A DNA stretch of 64,000 nucleotides from Lucinisca nassula (taxonomy: Eukaryota; Mollusca; Bivalvia; Lucinida; Lucinidae): the NCBI GenBank assembly GCA_963580285.1, contig OY757016.1, positions 45,275,124 through 45,339,123 of the forward strand. The letters run 5' to 3'. How positions within the stretch are numbered: the stretch's first letter is position 1; each line of letters begins with the position of its first letter. Below the pieces are notes generated by a model, which saw only the letters and a list, made by a program, of their open reading frames with translations, was not told where the DNA came from and ran no database searches. Positions 31,406 to 42,589 of this stretch are shown in pieces. The position numbers and the translations under genes were made by a program.

Positions 31406-32340
31406 TTAGGCCATGCCTGAATCGGAAAAAATATGACGCTGAATACCATGCCATAAGTAACGACACTCAGAGATGATACTGTCGCCATGTAGGTGTAAAA
31501 TGACAGATTTATTTTTAGAACAGAAATTCCGAACACATGTTCAGAGCGAAGGGTAAACACGAATGAAAACGACCATTTTCACAAAGTTCTGAAGCTGTAT
31601 TTGGCTCCAAAAGTGTACACATGACAAAGGAGTATGAATTGAAGATAAAATCCAGATAAAAAAAGTTTGAGACCCGGTAGCTCAATAATGCACCTTTAAG
31701 CATGCACAGTAGCCCTGATCAGACAGTTATGTGGCGTCTGATTAGGTTACTATACACTGTTTGCCAATGCCCAAGTGCGCGAGCACTGTCCAGAATTTCC
31801 TTTTTATGCAGAGCTCTTACTCCTTAGGGAGGAGACTATCGAGGCTATAAATTAGATTTTGTTGAGGGTCGGCGGCAGTTAGATGGTCAGTGATAGTCAC
31901 GCAGACAATAGCAAGCTTTACATAACGTAGATTGTGGGTACTTGTTAAAACGCTTCATTATAGAAAAGTATTCAGTACAATTTTTGTCTGAAAAATAATT
32001 ATGGTAGCATTTTCCGTCAAAGTTTTCCAAATTATTTACTTGACACTTGTAAATGTGTTTAATTATACAGTATATTCATTCATCGAATTTACAATATTTC
32101 ATTGCTAATGCTTAACATCATATGCAACACAATCTGTGCTGGAAAAGTTATTACATGTATAGCTGTAAACAGTGTAGATCCATCAATGGCTTCTGATAAG
32201 AACCTACAATGTTAAATGTCATAGTTTCAACTCTCTCGCTTCTCCTTGCTTAGTCCCACCACTGCATCCCCAGAGCTCATAAATAACAGTTAATCAGAAA
32301 CAGAGCCCCTTCAGCGATATTTTTTTAAAAAAATGTTCAT
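31406..32340. other. Mostly plain sequence with one decayed hairpin
   Basis: 31693-31765 keeps GCACAGTAGCCCTGATCAGA / CTGATTAGGTTACTATACACTG, a worn E hairpin. The remainder shows nothing I recognise. Confidence 0.5.
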
Positions 32341-32502
32341 TCTACCTGTTGATGCAAACGCACCCCCACCCTTTTTTTTTTTTTTGAAAATTCTCAAACT
32401 CAGGCAGTTTTTCACACCTCTGCAAAATACCTGATATTCGCACCCCTCCCCACTTTTTCATACGGCCTGAATCATGTTCAAAACTTGCTGTATATATATA
32501 TG

Positions 32503-32567
32503 GCGAACAGTGCTGACCCTGATCAGAACAAATATATTGTCTATCTGATGTGAGTCTACACTGTATG
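32503..32567. repeat. E-type hairpin, degenerate
   Basis: GAACAGTGCTGACCCTGATC / TGATGTGAGTCTACACTG with an AT-rich inner segment CAAATATATTG. Confidence 0.55.
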
Positions 32568-32569
32568 TC

Positions 32570-33280
32570 TAATAACGATACCACCTGTTAAAGTCTGGGC
32601 TGCTCATTTTTGCTCTTAAACAAATTTAAGTTCTTAGCAGAAGTGCAAAAAGTTTTTGTTTACCTTATGTACAATGTCTAACATTTTTATGAATGGAAAG
32701 TTCGGAAAGTCCTCACGTGGTAGCCTTGCCTATATTAACCATTTTTGTACCAAATGGAATCTTCCTCCTTATATATAGCAGGAGTCCATTTCGAAATTTA
32801 GGGTTATCAGGTTGTGTTTTCTTCAAAATTTAGCAGGAAAATGGCTGAACTTTTTTGGCCCTGATCAGACGCCGTGTTCTGCGGTGTCTGATCTGGACCT
32901 GCACTGTTTGCCCTGGTACCCGTTTTGGGGGTTCCGCTACTAAATGGGTTATAAGATGTTGTTATTGTCTTCCTTTCATTACATGAGCAACCTGGCATTC
33001 TTTAACCCTTAAATCAAATAGTGTACTCCCTGTGCAACCGGCTGAGCAGACTCCATATTCCACGGGTCTGATCTGGGTACTCCGTGTTTGCCAAACCCAG
33101 CATGCGGTTCCTGTTCAGACTATAAAATATGTAACAGCGATAGAAATAGCGAGACTTTTTCTATTAATAATACTGTACTATTGGTTTTCTCAAATCAGTG
33201 ATGGTCATGTGGACAACAGCATGATTTCGGATTTTGCCATTTAGTAAATTAGGGTTGAATGTTTACAATCGACCCAAAAA
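32570..33280 (+). repeat. Interspersed repeat P, copy 2, with nested E1
   Basis: Starts AATAACGATACCACC and follows copy 1 (535-1130). At the position of copy 1's CTATATCAAGATACTG it contains the E1 MITE 32736-32952. The shared 3' part includes CAGCATGATTTCGGATTTTG. Confidence 0.65.
32736..32952 (-). mobile_element. piggyBac-like MITE, family E1
   Basis: TTAACCATTTTTGTACC and GCTACTAAATGGGTTA ends. Part of the left hairpin arm is deleted (the GCAAACAGTG block is gone before GGCCCTGATCAGACGCC). Confidence 0.8.
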
Positions 33281-33337
33281 GGCCCGAATATTATTCTCTG
33301 ATGTTCATTCCCCTATTTATGTTCACTTAGGAGATTA

Positions 33338-33955
33338 TCAGACAAGAGGCTCAATGAGCCTAAACCGCTCACCTGAGGAACTTAAGTTTTAACAATTCAC
33401 AGACTTGACTACTATATCTGCTAATAGAATCCAGCCCATTGATCCTTACAGGATATAAGTCATCATTATTGCATTGCATTCCAAGTTTGAGACTTCTAGC
33501 TTCTATAGTTCCTGAGAAATCTTTGACGAAAATTTAACATTGGTCAAAATGGAGAGAAAGAAGAATGAAAGAACAGATGAACAAATAAGCTGAGAAAGCC
33601 CAATGTCTCTTACACAAAATAAGTCATCATTATTCTATTGAATACCAAATTTGATGCTTCTAGCTTTTATAGTTCCTGAGAAATCTTTGATTAAAAATTT
33701 AACATCGGTCTATTATCTCTATATGGAGAGAAAGAAGAATGAAGGAACAAATGAACCAGACTAGCTCCAAAACCTAATGCAGCCTTTCCCCTTGCCCAAT
33801 GGTGCTACACATAAAATTTAAACAAGATTGGTCGACTGCCTTCTGAGATATGCTTCATTGAAAGTGTGGACGACGGATGGACAGACGACAGACGATGGAC
33901 TCCGGAGCCTTGGTATACTATCAGCTCACTGGAGCCTTTGGCTCAGGTGAGCTAA
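33338..33955 (+). mobile_element. Compact Helitron/pearl-like element (G-type ends)
   Basis: Left end TCAGACAAGAGGCTCAATGAG, about two units of 165-190 bp (AAGTCATCATTATT, TTCCTGAGAAATCTTTGA repeated), then a GGACGACGGA-type run and terminal hairpin GCTCACTGGAGCC...GGCTCAGGTGAGC directly followed by CTAA (33952-33955). It looks like a whole small element. Confidence 0.65.
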
Positions 33956-33956
33956 A

Positions 33957-36900
33957 AATTCAAGTCGCTATTTCTGTCACAACATTTTCCCTACGTTAAG
34001 TCTATGGGCAAATTTTTTTGTCTCTCAAGGTCACCTAACTCCGAGGTCAATATTCCGATTCGGCCCAAAATCGAACTTAACCGAGATTTTATGCCTGTCC
34101 TCGTTACCTGCAAGTTTGAAGCTGATATGAATAAAAATAAAGTTGCTATCGTGGTCACAACGTATTTTTTTATGCTCAAGGGCAGGTAACTCCAAGGCAA
34201 ATAATCCGATTCGGCCCAAAATCGAACTTAACCGAGATTTTATGTCTGTCCTCGTTACCTGCAAGATTGAAGCTGATCTGAAGAAAATTCAAGTCGCTAT
34301 CGTAGTCGCAACATTTTCCCTAATTAAGTCTATGGGCAAATTTTTTGTCGCTCAAGGTCACGTAACTCCGAGGTCAATATTCCGATTCGGCCCAAAATGG
34401 AACTTAACCGAGATTTTATGCCTGTCCTGGTTACCTGCAAGTTTGAAGCTGATATGAATAAAAATAAAGTTGCTATCGCGGTCACAACGTATTTTTTTAT
34501 GCTCAAAGGCAGGTAACTCCAAGGCAAATAATCCGATTCGGCCCAAAATCGAACTTAACCGAGATTTTATGTCTGTCCTCGTTACCTGCAAGTTTGAAGC
34601 TGATCTGAAACAAATTCAAGTCGCTATCGTAGTCACAACATTTTCCCTATGTAAAGTCTATGGGCAAATTTTTTGTCGCTCAAGGTCATGTAACTCCGAG
34701 GTCAATATTCGAAATTAACTGAGATTTTATGCCTGTCCACGTTACCTGCAAGTTTGAAGCTGATCTGAATAAAAATAAAGTTGCTATCGTGGTCACAACG
34801 TATTTTTTTATGCTCAAGAGCAGGTAACTCCAAGGCAAATAATCCGATTCGGCCCAAAATCGAACTTAACCGAGATTTTATGTCTGTCCTCGTTACCTGC
34901 AAGTTTGAAGCTGATCTGAAAAAAATTCAAGTCGCTATCGTAGTCACAACATTTTCCCTATGTTAAGTCTATGGGCAAATTTTTTGTCGCTCAAGGTCAC
35001 GTAACTCCGAGGTCAATATTCCGATTCGGCCCAAAATCTAACTTAACCAGGATTTTATGCCTGTCCTCGTTACCTGCAAGTTTGAAGCTGATCTGAATAA
35101 AAATAAAGTTGCTATCGTGGTCACAACGTATTTTTTCATGCTCAAGGGCAGGTAACTCCAAGGCAAATAATCTGATTCGGCCCAAAATCGAACTTAACCG
35201 TGATTTTATGTCTGTCCTCCTTACCTGCAAGTTTGAAGCTGATCTGAAAAAAAATCAAGTCGCTATCGTAGTCACAACATTTTCCCTATGTTAAGTCTAT
35301 GGGCAATTTTTTTGTCGCTCAAGGTCACGTAACTCCGAGGTCAATATTCCGATTCTGCCCAAAATCGAACTTAACCGAGATTTTATGCCTGTCCTTATTA
35401 TCTGCAAGAATGAAGTCGATCAGAAAAAAAATTGACGGAGCTAGAGTGATGACAAGCTTTTTCCTATGTTAAGTCTATGGGAGCTATATGTTGCCATGTT
35501 AACCAGAGTTCCACTCAGATCTGCATGAAATCCTTATGCAGTCTTTCCACTTGCCCAATAATGTTACACATGAAATTTGATCAAAGTCGGCCAAGTAGTC
35601 TTCAAGATATACAGTTTTGAAATTCACATTAACCCTTATGCAAAAATGCACAAGGGCAGGTAACTCCTAAGTGTATGATCCGATTCTGCCAATTATCGAA
35701 CTTGACCGAGATTTCATGGCTGTGCTGGTTATCTGTAAGAAAGAAGCCAATCCGAACAAAATTGAAGCAGCTACAGTGATGACAACATTTTCCCCATGTT
35801 AAGTCGATAGGCAATTTTTCGGGCGCTCAAGGGGACGTAACTCTTGAGTGAATTATCTGATTCGGCCCAAAATCGAACTTGACCGAGATTTTATGCCTGT
35901 ACTGGTTATCTGCAAGAATGAAGTCGATCAGAAAAAAATTGACGGAGCTAGAGTGATGACAAGCTTTTTCCTATGTGAAGTCTATGGGTGCTAGATGTTG
36001 CCATGGCAACCAGAGTTCCACTCAGATCTGCCTGAAAACCTAATGAAGCCTTTCCACTTGCCCAATAATGCGACACATGAAATTTGATCAAAGTTGGCCA
36101 AGTAGTCTTTAAGATATACATTTTTGAAATTCCCATAAACCCTAATGCAAAAACACACAAGGGCAGGTAACTCCTAAGTGAATGATCCGATTCTGCCAGT
36201 TATCGAACTTGACCGAGATTTCATGGCTGTGCTGGTTATCTGCAAGAATAAAGCCAATCTGAAAATAATTGAAGCAGCTATGGTGATGACAACATTCTCC
36301 CCATGTTAAGTCAATAGGCAATTTTTTCAACGCTCAAGGGCACGTAACTCCTGAGTGAATAATCTGATTCAGCCCAAAATCGAACTTAACCGAGATTTTA
36401 TGCCTGTCCTTATTATCTGCAAGAATGAAGTCGATCAGAAAAAAAATTGACGGAGCTAGAGTGATGACAAGCTTTTAAATTTCCTATGTTAAGTCTATGG
36501 GAGCTATATGTTGCCATGTTAACCAGAGTTCCACTCAGATCTGCATGAAAATCTTATGCAGTCTTTCCACTTGCCCAATAATGTTACACATGAAATTTGA
36601 TCAAAGTCGGCCAAGTAGTCTTCAAGATATACATTTTTGAAATTCACATTAACCCTTATGCAAAAATGCACAAGGGCAGGTAACTCCTAAGTGTATGATC
36701 CGATTCTGCCAATTATCGAACTTGACCGAGATTTCATGGCTGTGCTGGTTATCTGTAAGAAAGAAGCCAATCCGAACAAAATTGAAGTAGCTACAGTGAT
36801 GACAACATTTTCCCCATGTTAAGTCGATAGGCAAATTTTTCGGGCGCTCAAGGGGACGTAACTCTTGAGTGAATTATCTGATTCGGCCCAAAATCGAACT

Positions 36901-37682
36901 TGACCGAAATTTTATGCCTGTACTGGTTATCTGCAAGAATGAAGTCGATCAGAAAAAAATTGACGGAGCTAGAGTGATGACAAGCTTTTTCCTATGTGAA
37001 GTCTATGGGAGCTAGATGTTGCCATGGCAACCAGAGTTCCACTCAGATCTGCCTGAAAACCTAATGAAGCCTTTCCACTTGCCCAATAATGCGACACATG
37101 AAATTTGATCAAAGTTGGCCAAGTAGTCTTTAAGATATACATTTTTGAAATTCCCATTAACCCTAATGCAAAAACACACAAGGGCAGGTAACTCCTAAGT
37201 GACTGTGCTGGTTATCTGCAAGAATAAAGCCAATCTGAAAATAATTGAAGCAGCTACGGTGATGACAACATTCTCCCCATGTTAAGTCAAAAGGCAATTT
37301 TTTCAACGCTCAAGGGCTCGTAACTCCTGAGTGAATAATCCGATTCAGCCCAAAATCGAACTTGATCGAGATTTCATGCCTGTCCTCGTTATCTGCAAGA
37401 ATGAAGTCGATCAGAAAAAAATTGACGGAGCTAGAGTGATGACAAGCTTTTTCCTATGTTAAGCCTATGGGAGCTCTTTGTTGCTGTGGCAACCAGAGTT
37501 CTCATCCGATCTGCACGAAAACCTAATACAGCCTTTCCCCCTACCTGATGATGGTTCATATGAAATTTGATCAAGGCCGGCCCACTGGTTCCAGAGATAT
37601 ACTTCGTTGAAAGTGTGGACGACGGACGACGGACGCCGGCTCGTGGTATACTAATACCTCACATGAGCCGAAGGTGAGCTAA
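33957..37682 (+). mobile_element. Pearl/Helitron-like element with long tandem array (G)
   Basis: 33957-35460 is a regular array of units near 164 bp, alternating in two types (CTCCGAGGTCAATATTCC and CTCCAAGGCAAATAATCC), so the effective period is about 327 bp. From 35460 a longer period of about 1020 bp appears (35629-35814 repeats at 36649-36834). The 3' tail has GGACGACGGACGCCGG and ends GGTGAGCTAA at 37682, with part of the hairpin loop lost. The 5' end is missing. The many 60-100 residue frames are the repeat read in phase and show no known domain. Confidence 0.75.
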
Positions 37683-37726
37683 TAACTGTATTGAAAATTG
37701 TCAAAAATTTGGGGAGGTTTTATAAT

Positions 37727-38020
37727 ATTTGTTTGATTTGAGGTTTAACGTTCGCATCAACACCGTATAGGTCATTTTGGAGGCGACAGTGCCAACTTGC
37801 TTCCAATTTTGTGGGACTTTTACCTGACATTGAGCTCAAATGACATCTCAAGCCCTGCTGCCCAATAAAACCAATAGGGTTTATACGCATGAATGGTCAG
37901 ACTCACACCACTTTTCCTGGGCAGACTTAGAACCTCTAAGTGGTTTACCTGACTTATGCGAGTCCGTTTCAGCTCTGCTTGGAAGCATCATGCAGCACAA
38001 TCTATTTCTATTTCTTCAGG
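37727..38020 (-). mobile_element. SINE-B, head truncated
   Basis: TTTGTTTGATTTGAGG tail complement to CACAATCTATTTCTATTTC; carries a small insertion (GCGACAGTGCCAACT). Confidence 0.75.
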
Positions 38021-38074
38021 TTTTCCTACAGTATACAGGATATACTGTTGCAAATTTTTTATGTTATCCATGTG

Positions 38075-38165
38075 TGTTTGAGTTTTACATCCCACCAACA
38101 GCTAAGGTCATATGGAGACAGGACCTCAGTTTAAAGACTCATCCAAAAGTCTAGAGAAGCCTGGT
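38075..38165 (-). mobile_element. SINE-M fragment
   Basis: TGTTTGAGTTTTACATCCCA, ATATGGAGACAGGACCTCAG and AGTCTAGAGAAGCC match the 3' half of SINE-M. Confidence 0.65.
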
Positions 38166-38518
38166 TCACATTTTCAAATCAGCCGTCACGTTATGTCTGC
38201 AAGTGAAGGGGGTCTGAAACGCTAATGAATGATGATTTCTTCAGTGCCTAGCTGGGGGAACAAGGTCATCTGTTGGATTGCTGGCAGTTTGTATAAAATT
38301 ATAAGCCTGTTGTCTTTTCTCCTTTTCTTGAGAGACTCCCATTTTAATTTTCCTAGTGTTCCTGAGTCATGCTCCCAGTTGCTTGTTACAAAACAAGTTC
38401 TTTATATGCTGCCTCTTTTACACCCTGAGGGAACTGATGAAGATTTTGCCTCCAGAAACAAAGTGTTCTATTTTATGTGAGCAGCTATAAGGCCCTGTTG
38501 AATTCATTCCTTATCTTC

Positions 38519-38747
38519 ATATTAATAACTAAGGCATGTCCTGCTGATTAGTTCATTTAGCCACACCCATTTCTGACTATCAGCCAATCAAATTATTTGT
38601 TAACGTTAACATCCTAATTTGTAAACTCAATGACAAACAGTGTAGATCCTGATCAGATGGCTTCTTCAGAAGCCATCTGATCTGGATCTAAACTGTTTGC
38701 AAATGTAGAATTTGTCATGTTCAGTGTGATAAGGGCTACCTAGGAGA
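38519..38747 (+). mobile_element. Family E2 MITE
   Basis: TAACTAAGGCATGTCCTGC, AGCCACACCCATTTCTGAC and CAATCAAATTATTTG, then the hairpin 38636-38702 with the inner stem GGCTTCTTCAGAAGCC, and GTGATAAGGGCTA. Ends are worn. Confidence 0.7.
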
Positions 38748-39052
38748 CAGGAACATATTTTTGTTCTTGAAAAGCAATCATTCTAAGGACCCTTTCGAAT
38801 CTAATGCTATTAACAGAACAAAACCAGGAGTCTGTCAATCTCTCAGCAGTCCCCTAGCTTGTAATGAGTCTGGCCAATTTATGCACCACTGAGGCACCAA
38901 TTAAGCATGCTGTTTTATATGCCATTGGCAGATTTTATTACCAGTAAGAATTTTTCTGTAAATTTTTTTCATGTCAAAAATTCTTGACCAACATATTTCA
39001 ACCTACCATTACCATCAGCAGCTGTATTGGTAGTATAAACAATACACACTGC

Positions 39053-39290
39053 ATCCCATGCCAGACAGTGCATTTGTCATATCTCTTAAATGGCTACTTT
39101 TCAGATGAAAATCTGTGATATTTTTCTTTTTTATACATGTACTGCAATGAGGCAGTTCTAACCAGTACCCACAACCTATGTCTTGAAGCAGAAATATGCA
39201 AAATAGTGTATACCTCCGTAAACCCCAGTTTTCTCTATATAAAGTGGGGTTTAGTGGGGTGTTCATTTCACAGACTTGTTCCCATGATGT
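39053..39290 (-). mobile_element. MITE family C, left arm lost
   Basis: AAATGGCTACTTTTCAGATG, one palindrome arm AATGAGGCAGTTCTAACCAG, ACCCACAACCTATGTCTTG and ACAGACTTGTTCCCATGATG. Confidence 0.7.
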
Positions 39291-39686
39291 AATACTTTTT
39301 TTCTGATTGTTTATACTGCTGTTGTACATGTGCCTACTCATCAACCAATAATGTTAAACTTACAACCATCAGTTGTAACTATTTCCCTTATAGTCTTTCA
39401 AAACGCAGTGAGACGTGACTGCACTTTTAATTTTGGACTCGTCCGTGTTTTAGGTAAGTCGCCTGTAGTGGATATTTTTACACTGGGCGATAGTTACCGT
39501 CATATTCTTAATCTGGGGCGTCGTGTAACCAGATTGACGACCAGTCGAGACACTTTAGTAACACGTCTTTCATCTCGGAGATCTAGGGTTCGAATCTTGG
39601 GCAGATGTTTTTTTTTTATTTTTTTTTATTTTTACTTTTCTTTAACATTTTTTTTGAACCTATAAAATTGGAGCACATGAGTTGTT

Positions 39687-39991
39687 GTATGTTTGTTTGT
39701 TTGTTTGTTTGATTGATTTGAGGTTTTATATTCCCCGTCAAGTTTGGAACAGTTGCTTCCAGTTTTGTGAGGTTTTTACCCGACACTGAGATGAAACGAC
39801 ATCCCAAGTTCTGCCACCCAATAAAATTAAACGGGTTTAATAAGTATGGACGGTCAAACCCGCACCACTTTGCCTGGGCAGGTTCGGACTTACTAAGCTG
39901 TTTACCATTGCTCATGTGTCGTCAGTTTCAGATCCGCTTGGAAGCATCGTGCAGCTCGATCTATTTCTCCAAGTCCCGATGGGCGGGGCCA
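39687..39991 (-). mobile_element. SINE-B, full length, diverged
   Basis: (TTTG)n tail complement to CCCGATGGGCGGGGCC; several small deletions. Confidence 0.8.
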
Positions 39992-40154
39992 TCACATTAG
40001 ATGTATATACATTTTATTGAAAAGATGGAAAGAGCACAAGCGAATCGTTGCAGCTCGGATTCAAGAAGTATTATAAAAAATGTTACTATATTTGAACGTA
40101 CGTTCATAGCCGTCAGTGAAGGCAAATGCGCTGTTGAAATGAATCTGAAATTTG

Positions 40155-40452
40155 AATTGGGCTTTTACGGCCCAGGCAACACTATTTAGGTCATTTTTGA
40201 GCCGGTCAGTTTACTAATCCACACATATCCTTGGCAAGCTTATACGTAAGCGTTAACCAGTACAATGCACATTCTTTCCCCAGAAACTAACAACTGCCCT
40301 TCTTGAATCAACAGAAAGGAGGGAATGGGCATGGAAAAGATTTCATGATCAATCTCCATGGGAAATAATGTTGCTGACCCCGGCAGGTATCGAGCCCGCG
40401 TCCTATTGACCATCAGTCAGACGCGCATCCGACTGAACTACCGAGGCCGGCA
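40155..40452 (-). mobile_element. SINE-A, near full length
   Basis: GGGCTTTTACGGCCCAGGC tail side to the head complement ACCGAGGCCGG, with a B-box complement GGTATCGAGCC. Confidence 0.8.
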
Positions 40453-40590
40453 TCCAACATAAAAATATATTTGTTGAAAATAAAACAAAGGAAACAAAAT
40501 ATAAATGATGTAAATATAAAAAATAAAGAAAATAACTTTAAACATAAAAAAGATAAAATAAAAATGAAAAATCAAATATAAAAAAAAAAT

Positions 40591-40664
40591 GTGCCACTGG
40601 GACTCGAACCCTCGTCTAAAAGATTTTTAGTGTGACTCGCAGTACATCCACTCGGCCATGACTT
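40591..40664 (-). tRNA. tRNA-like sequence of Ser/Leu class, probable pseudogene
   Basis: On the minus strand it reads AAGTCATGGCCGAGTGGATG, then ACTAAAAATCTTTTAGA (anticodon-arm-like) and the B box GGGTTCGAGTCCC, ending AGTGGCAC. GGCCGAGTGG and GTTCGAGTCCC are the Ser/Leu hallmarks. The acceptor ends pair poorly, so a pseudogene or a SINE head is more likely than a working gene. Confidence 0.35.
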
Positions 40665-40911
40665 CTAGGTAGATAATATCAAAACATTGATTTATATCTT
40701 TAAAATCACGAGAAAAAAGTATCCGAAACCTGCTTCCCCTAAAAAATGGAATCGACTCGTCTCGCTTAAACTTTGAACTCTCAAAGGTCGTTGATAAACT
40801 ATAACAGTTATATCACACTGTAATGCTTTTTCCTTCTGACTGGTTTTATATACATACTGCTGTTGTCCATGTGACTACAAAGGACCAATAAATGTTAAAC
40901 TGTCAACCATC

Positions 40912-41381
40912 AGGGGTTTTGTTTGAAATAAGGTTATACACCCAAGTCAAACACTATTTAGACTTTGAGATAAAATGGCATCTCAAGCCCTTCCTGCCAA
41001 ACAAACAAAAAATGTTAATATGTAGCCATAGTGATAGTTCAACTCACATAGTAGTACTTTACAGAAGCCTCCGTGGTGTAGTGGTTACGCTACTCGCCTT
41101 GTAAACCAAGGATCGCAGGATTGATCCCGGGCTTCTCCAGACTTTCTGTTGAGTCTTTAAACCGAGGTCCCGTCTCCGTATGACCTTAGCTTTTGGTTGG
41201 ATGTAAAACTCAAACACTCACTCACTCACAGTCACACTACTTTGCCTGGTCAGGCTTAGACTCTCTATTAGAGATTTTATCATTTAACAGTACCCATGAC
41301 ATGTGCAGTCAGTTTCAGCTCTCTGTGGAAATATCATACAGCCCAATCTATTTCTCCAAGACCCGATGGGCGTGGGCCCAC
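40912..41381 (-). mobile_element. SINE-B split by a segment containing SINE-M
   Basis: The 3' part of SINE-B is at 40912-40998 (TTTTGTTTGAAATAAGG to AGCCCTTCCTGCC) and the 5' part at 41229-41381 (TTTGCCTGG to CCCGATGGGCGTGGGCC). Between them lie about 65 bp and a plus-strand SINE-M. Confidence 0.7.
41065..41228 (+). mobile_element. SINE-M, full length
   Basis: AGAAGCCTCCGTGGTGTAGTG head with the A box, GGATTGATCCC B-box region, ACCGAGGTCCCGTCTCCG and an ACACTCACTCACTCAC tail. Best copy of the family here. Confidence 0.8.
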
Positions 41382-41424
41382 CATTAGTTGTATCTATTTC
41401 CCTTTATAAGTATATTATAATGTT

Positions 41425-41578
41425 ATTAATCAAGTAATTTCGCATTGACCCAGTTACAGGTCCTTGGTCAGCTGCATTGGCACGAGGCCTTCAGCACAGG
41501 TCCTTAGTCAGCTGCAATGCGGGCCAATGCAGCTGACCAAGGACAAGTAACTGGGTCAATGCGAAATTACTTGATTAA
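41425..41578. repeat. Foldback, arms about 56 bp
   Basis: ATTAATCAAGTAATTTCGCA ... TTGGTCAGCTGCATTGGC on the left pairs with GCCAATGCAGCTGACCAA ... TGCGAAATTACTTGATTAAT on the right. The loop contains a third, imperfect copy of GGTCCTTAGTCAGCTGCA. Confidence 0.85.
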
Positions 41579-41647
41579 TGACAATTTTACTAATTGACAC
41601 AATTAAAAAAACATGATTATTGATTTTTTTACCTCACTTGACCTCAG

Positions 41648-41799
41648 TTAACCCTTATCTTGCTGAATATTCATTTAAGCCACACCCATTTCTGTCTATC
41701 AATCAATCAAATTACTTGATGTAATTTATTGCTACAAATTCATAAACTGAATGCCAAACAGTGTAGATAGGGGTTGTCTTGAACAAACATAAGGGTTAA
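41648..41799 (+). mobile_element. Family E2 MITE, hairpin deleted
   Basis: TTAACCCTTATCTTGCTG and AACATAAGGGTTAA ends with TTAA. Only the left hairpin start (CAAACAGTGTAGATAG) survives. Confidence 0.75.
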
Positions 41800-42095
41800 T
41801 ATTGGTTGACCTGGTTTTAATACGGATGACCTCCAATTAATACAGGATAGTCAATTAATAATACACTGTAATGCTTTTGTCTGACTGGTTTAATACATAT
41901 ACCATAGCACTATATATATAACTGCTGTTGTCCATGTGACTATATCACTGACCAATAATGTTAATTTTATAGTACTCAATCTGACAGTGTCTGTTTGAAT
42001 TCCAGGTAAGGATTATTTTTAGCCACCTTATTTATAGCACTACATTCTGCAATTATCATTGACCAATAAATTTAAGTTGCATGCCATCTGTGTAA

Positions 42096-42320
42096 TGTAC
42101 ACCCCTCTAAACCCCAATTTACATAGAAAGAAGTGGGGTTTACATGGGTTACACTTTTTCCCCTATTTGTTCCCAGAAACATACCCTGCAGGCACAAAAC
42201 ATTGACTCAACCTTGAACTAACGTTGAAACAACGTTTTCAACGTTGTTTCAACGTTAGTTCAAGGTTGAGTGCTTGCTGGGTAGATTGCTAGTACTCGTT
42301 AGAACTGCCTCATTGGGAAC
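42096..42320 (+). mobile_element. MITE family C variant with a nested palindromic MITE
   Basis: AATGTACACCCCTCTAAACC, GTGGGGTTTACATGGG and, beyond the insertion, GTACTCGTTAGAACTGCCTC. The 3' half is missing. Confidence 0.6.
42184..42281. mobile_element. 98 bp palindromic MITE
   Basis: CCCTGCAGGCAC and complement CCCAGCAAGCAC ends, flanked by TA on both sides (42182-42183, 42282-42283). It holds a perfect 31 bp inverted repeat (42206-42236 and 42240-42270: CTCAACCTTGAACTAACGTT...) with a 3-base loop. Confidence 0.85.
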
Positions 42321-42589
42321 TGCTACCAGTCCTGTCAGGGCTTTGATTTTTTTTTTCATGAAATTGTAATACAGTTTGTGTTTCTACCAATATCAAATCA
42401 AACAGCATCAAAGTTAAGAAATCTGTTATTTTCATTTTCAGCTGAAATCTACAGCACAGTACTTGTGCCTATGGCTCTAATTACCTTATCTAAACTACAC
42501 TGATGAGGCAGAAAATGTGAGTAATTACCCACTTAACCACTACTGTGAGTGAAATAAACAAGGGCTATCATGTGAAAAAAGGAGAGGAA

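Noticed and set aside
34004..35294. Family of 60-104 residue frames with repeated sequence
   Set aside because: They are the 164 bp G repeat read in phase on both strands. Stops recur every unit or two and no known domain is seen.
38431..38465. CTGATGA followed by GAAAC, a possible hammerhead
   Set aside because: The segment between the boxes cannot form stem II, and there is no stem III or matching stem I.
39520..39610. Possible tRNA or SINE head (GGTTCGAATCTTGGG)
   Set aside because: Only a B-box-like word is present. No credible A box or cloverleaf could be drawn.
42498..42525. CTGATGAGGCAGAAAA, hammerhead-like start
   Set aside because: No GAAAC box with a paired stem II, and no stem I partner.
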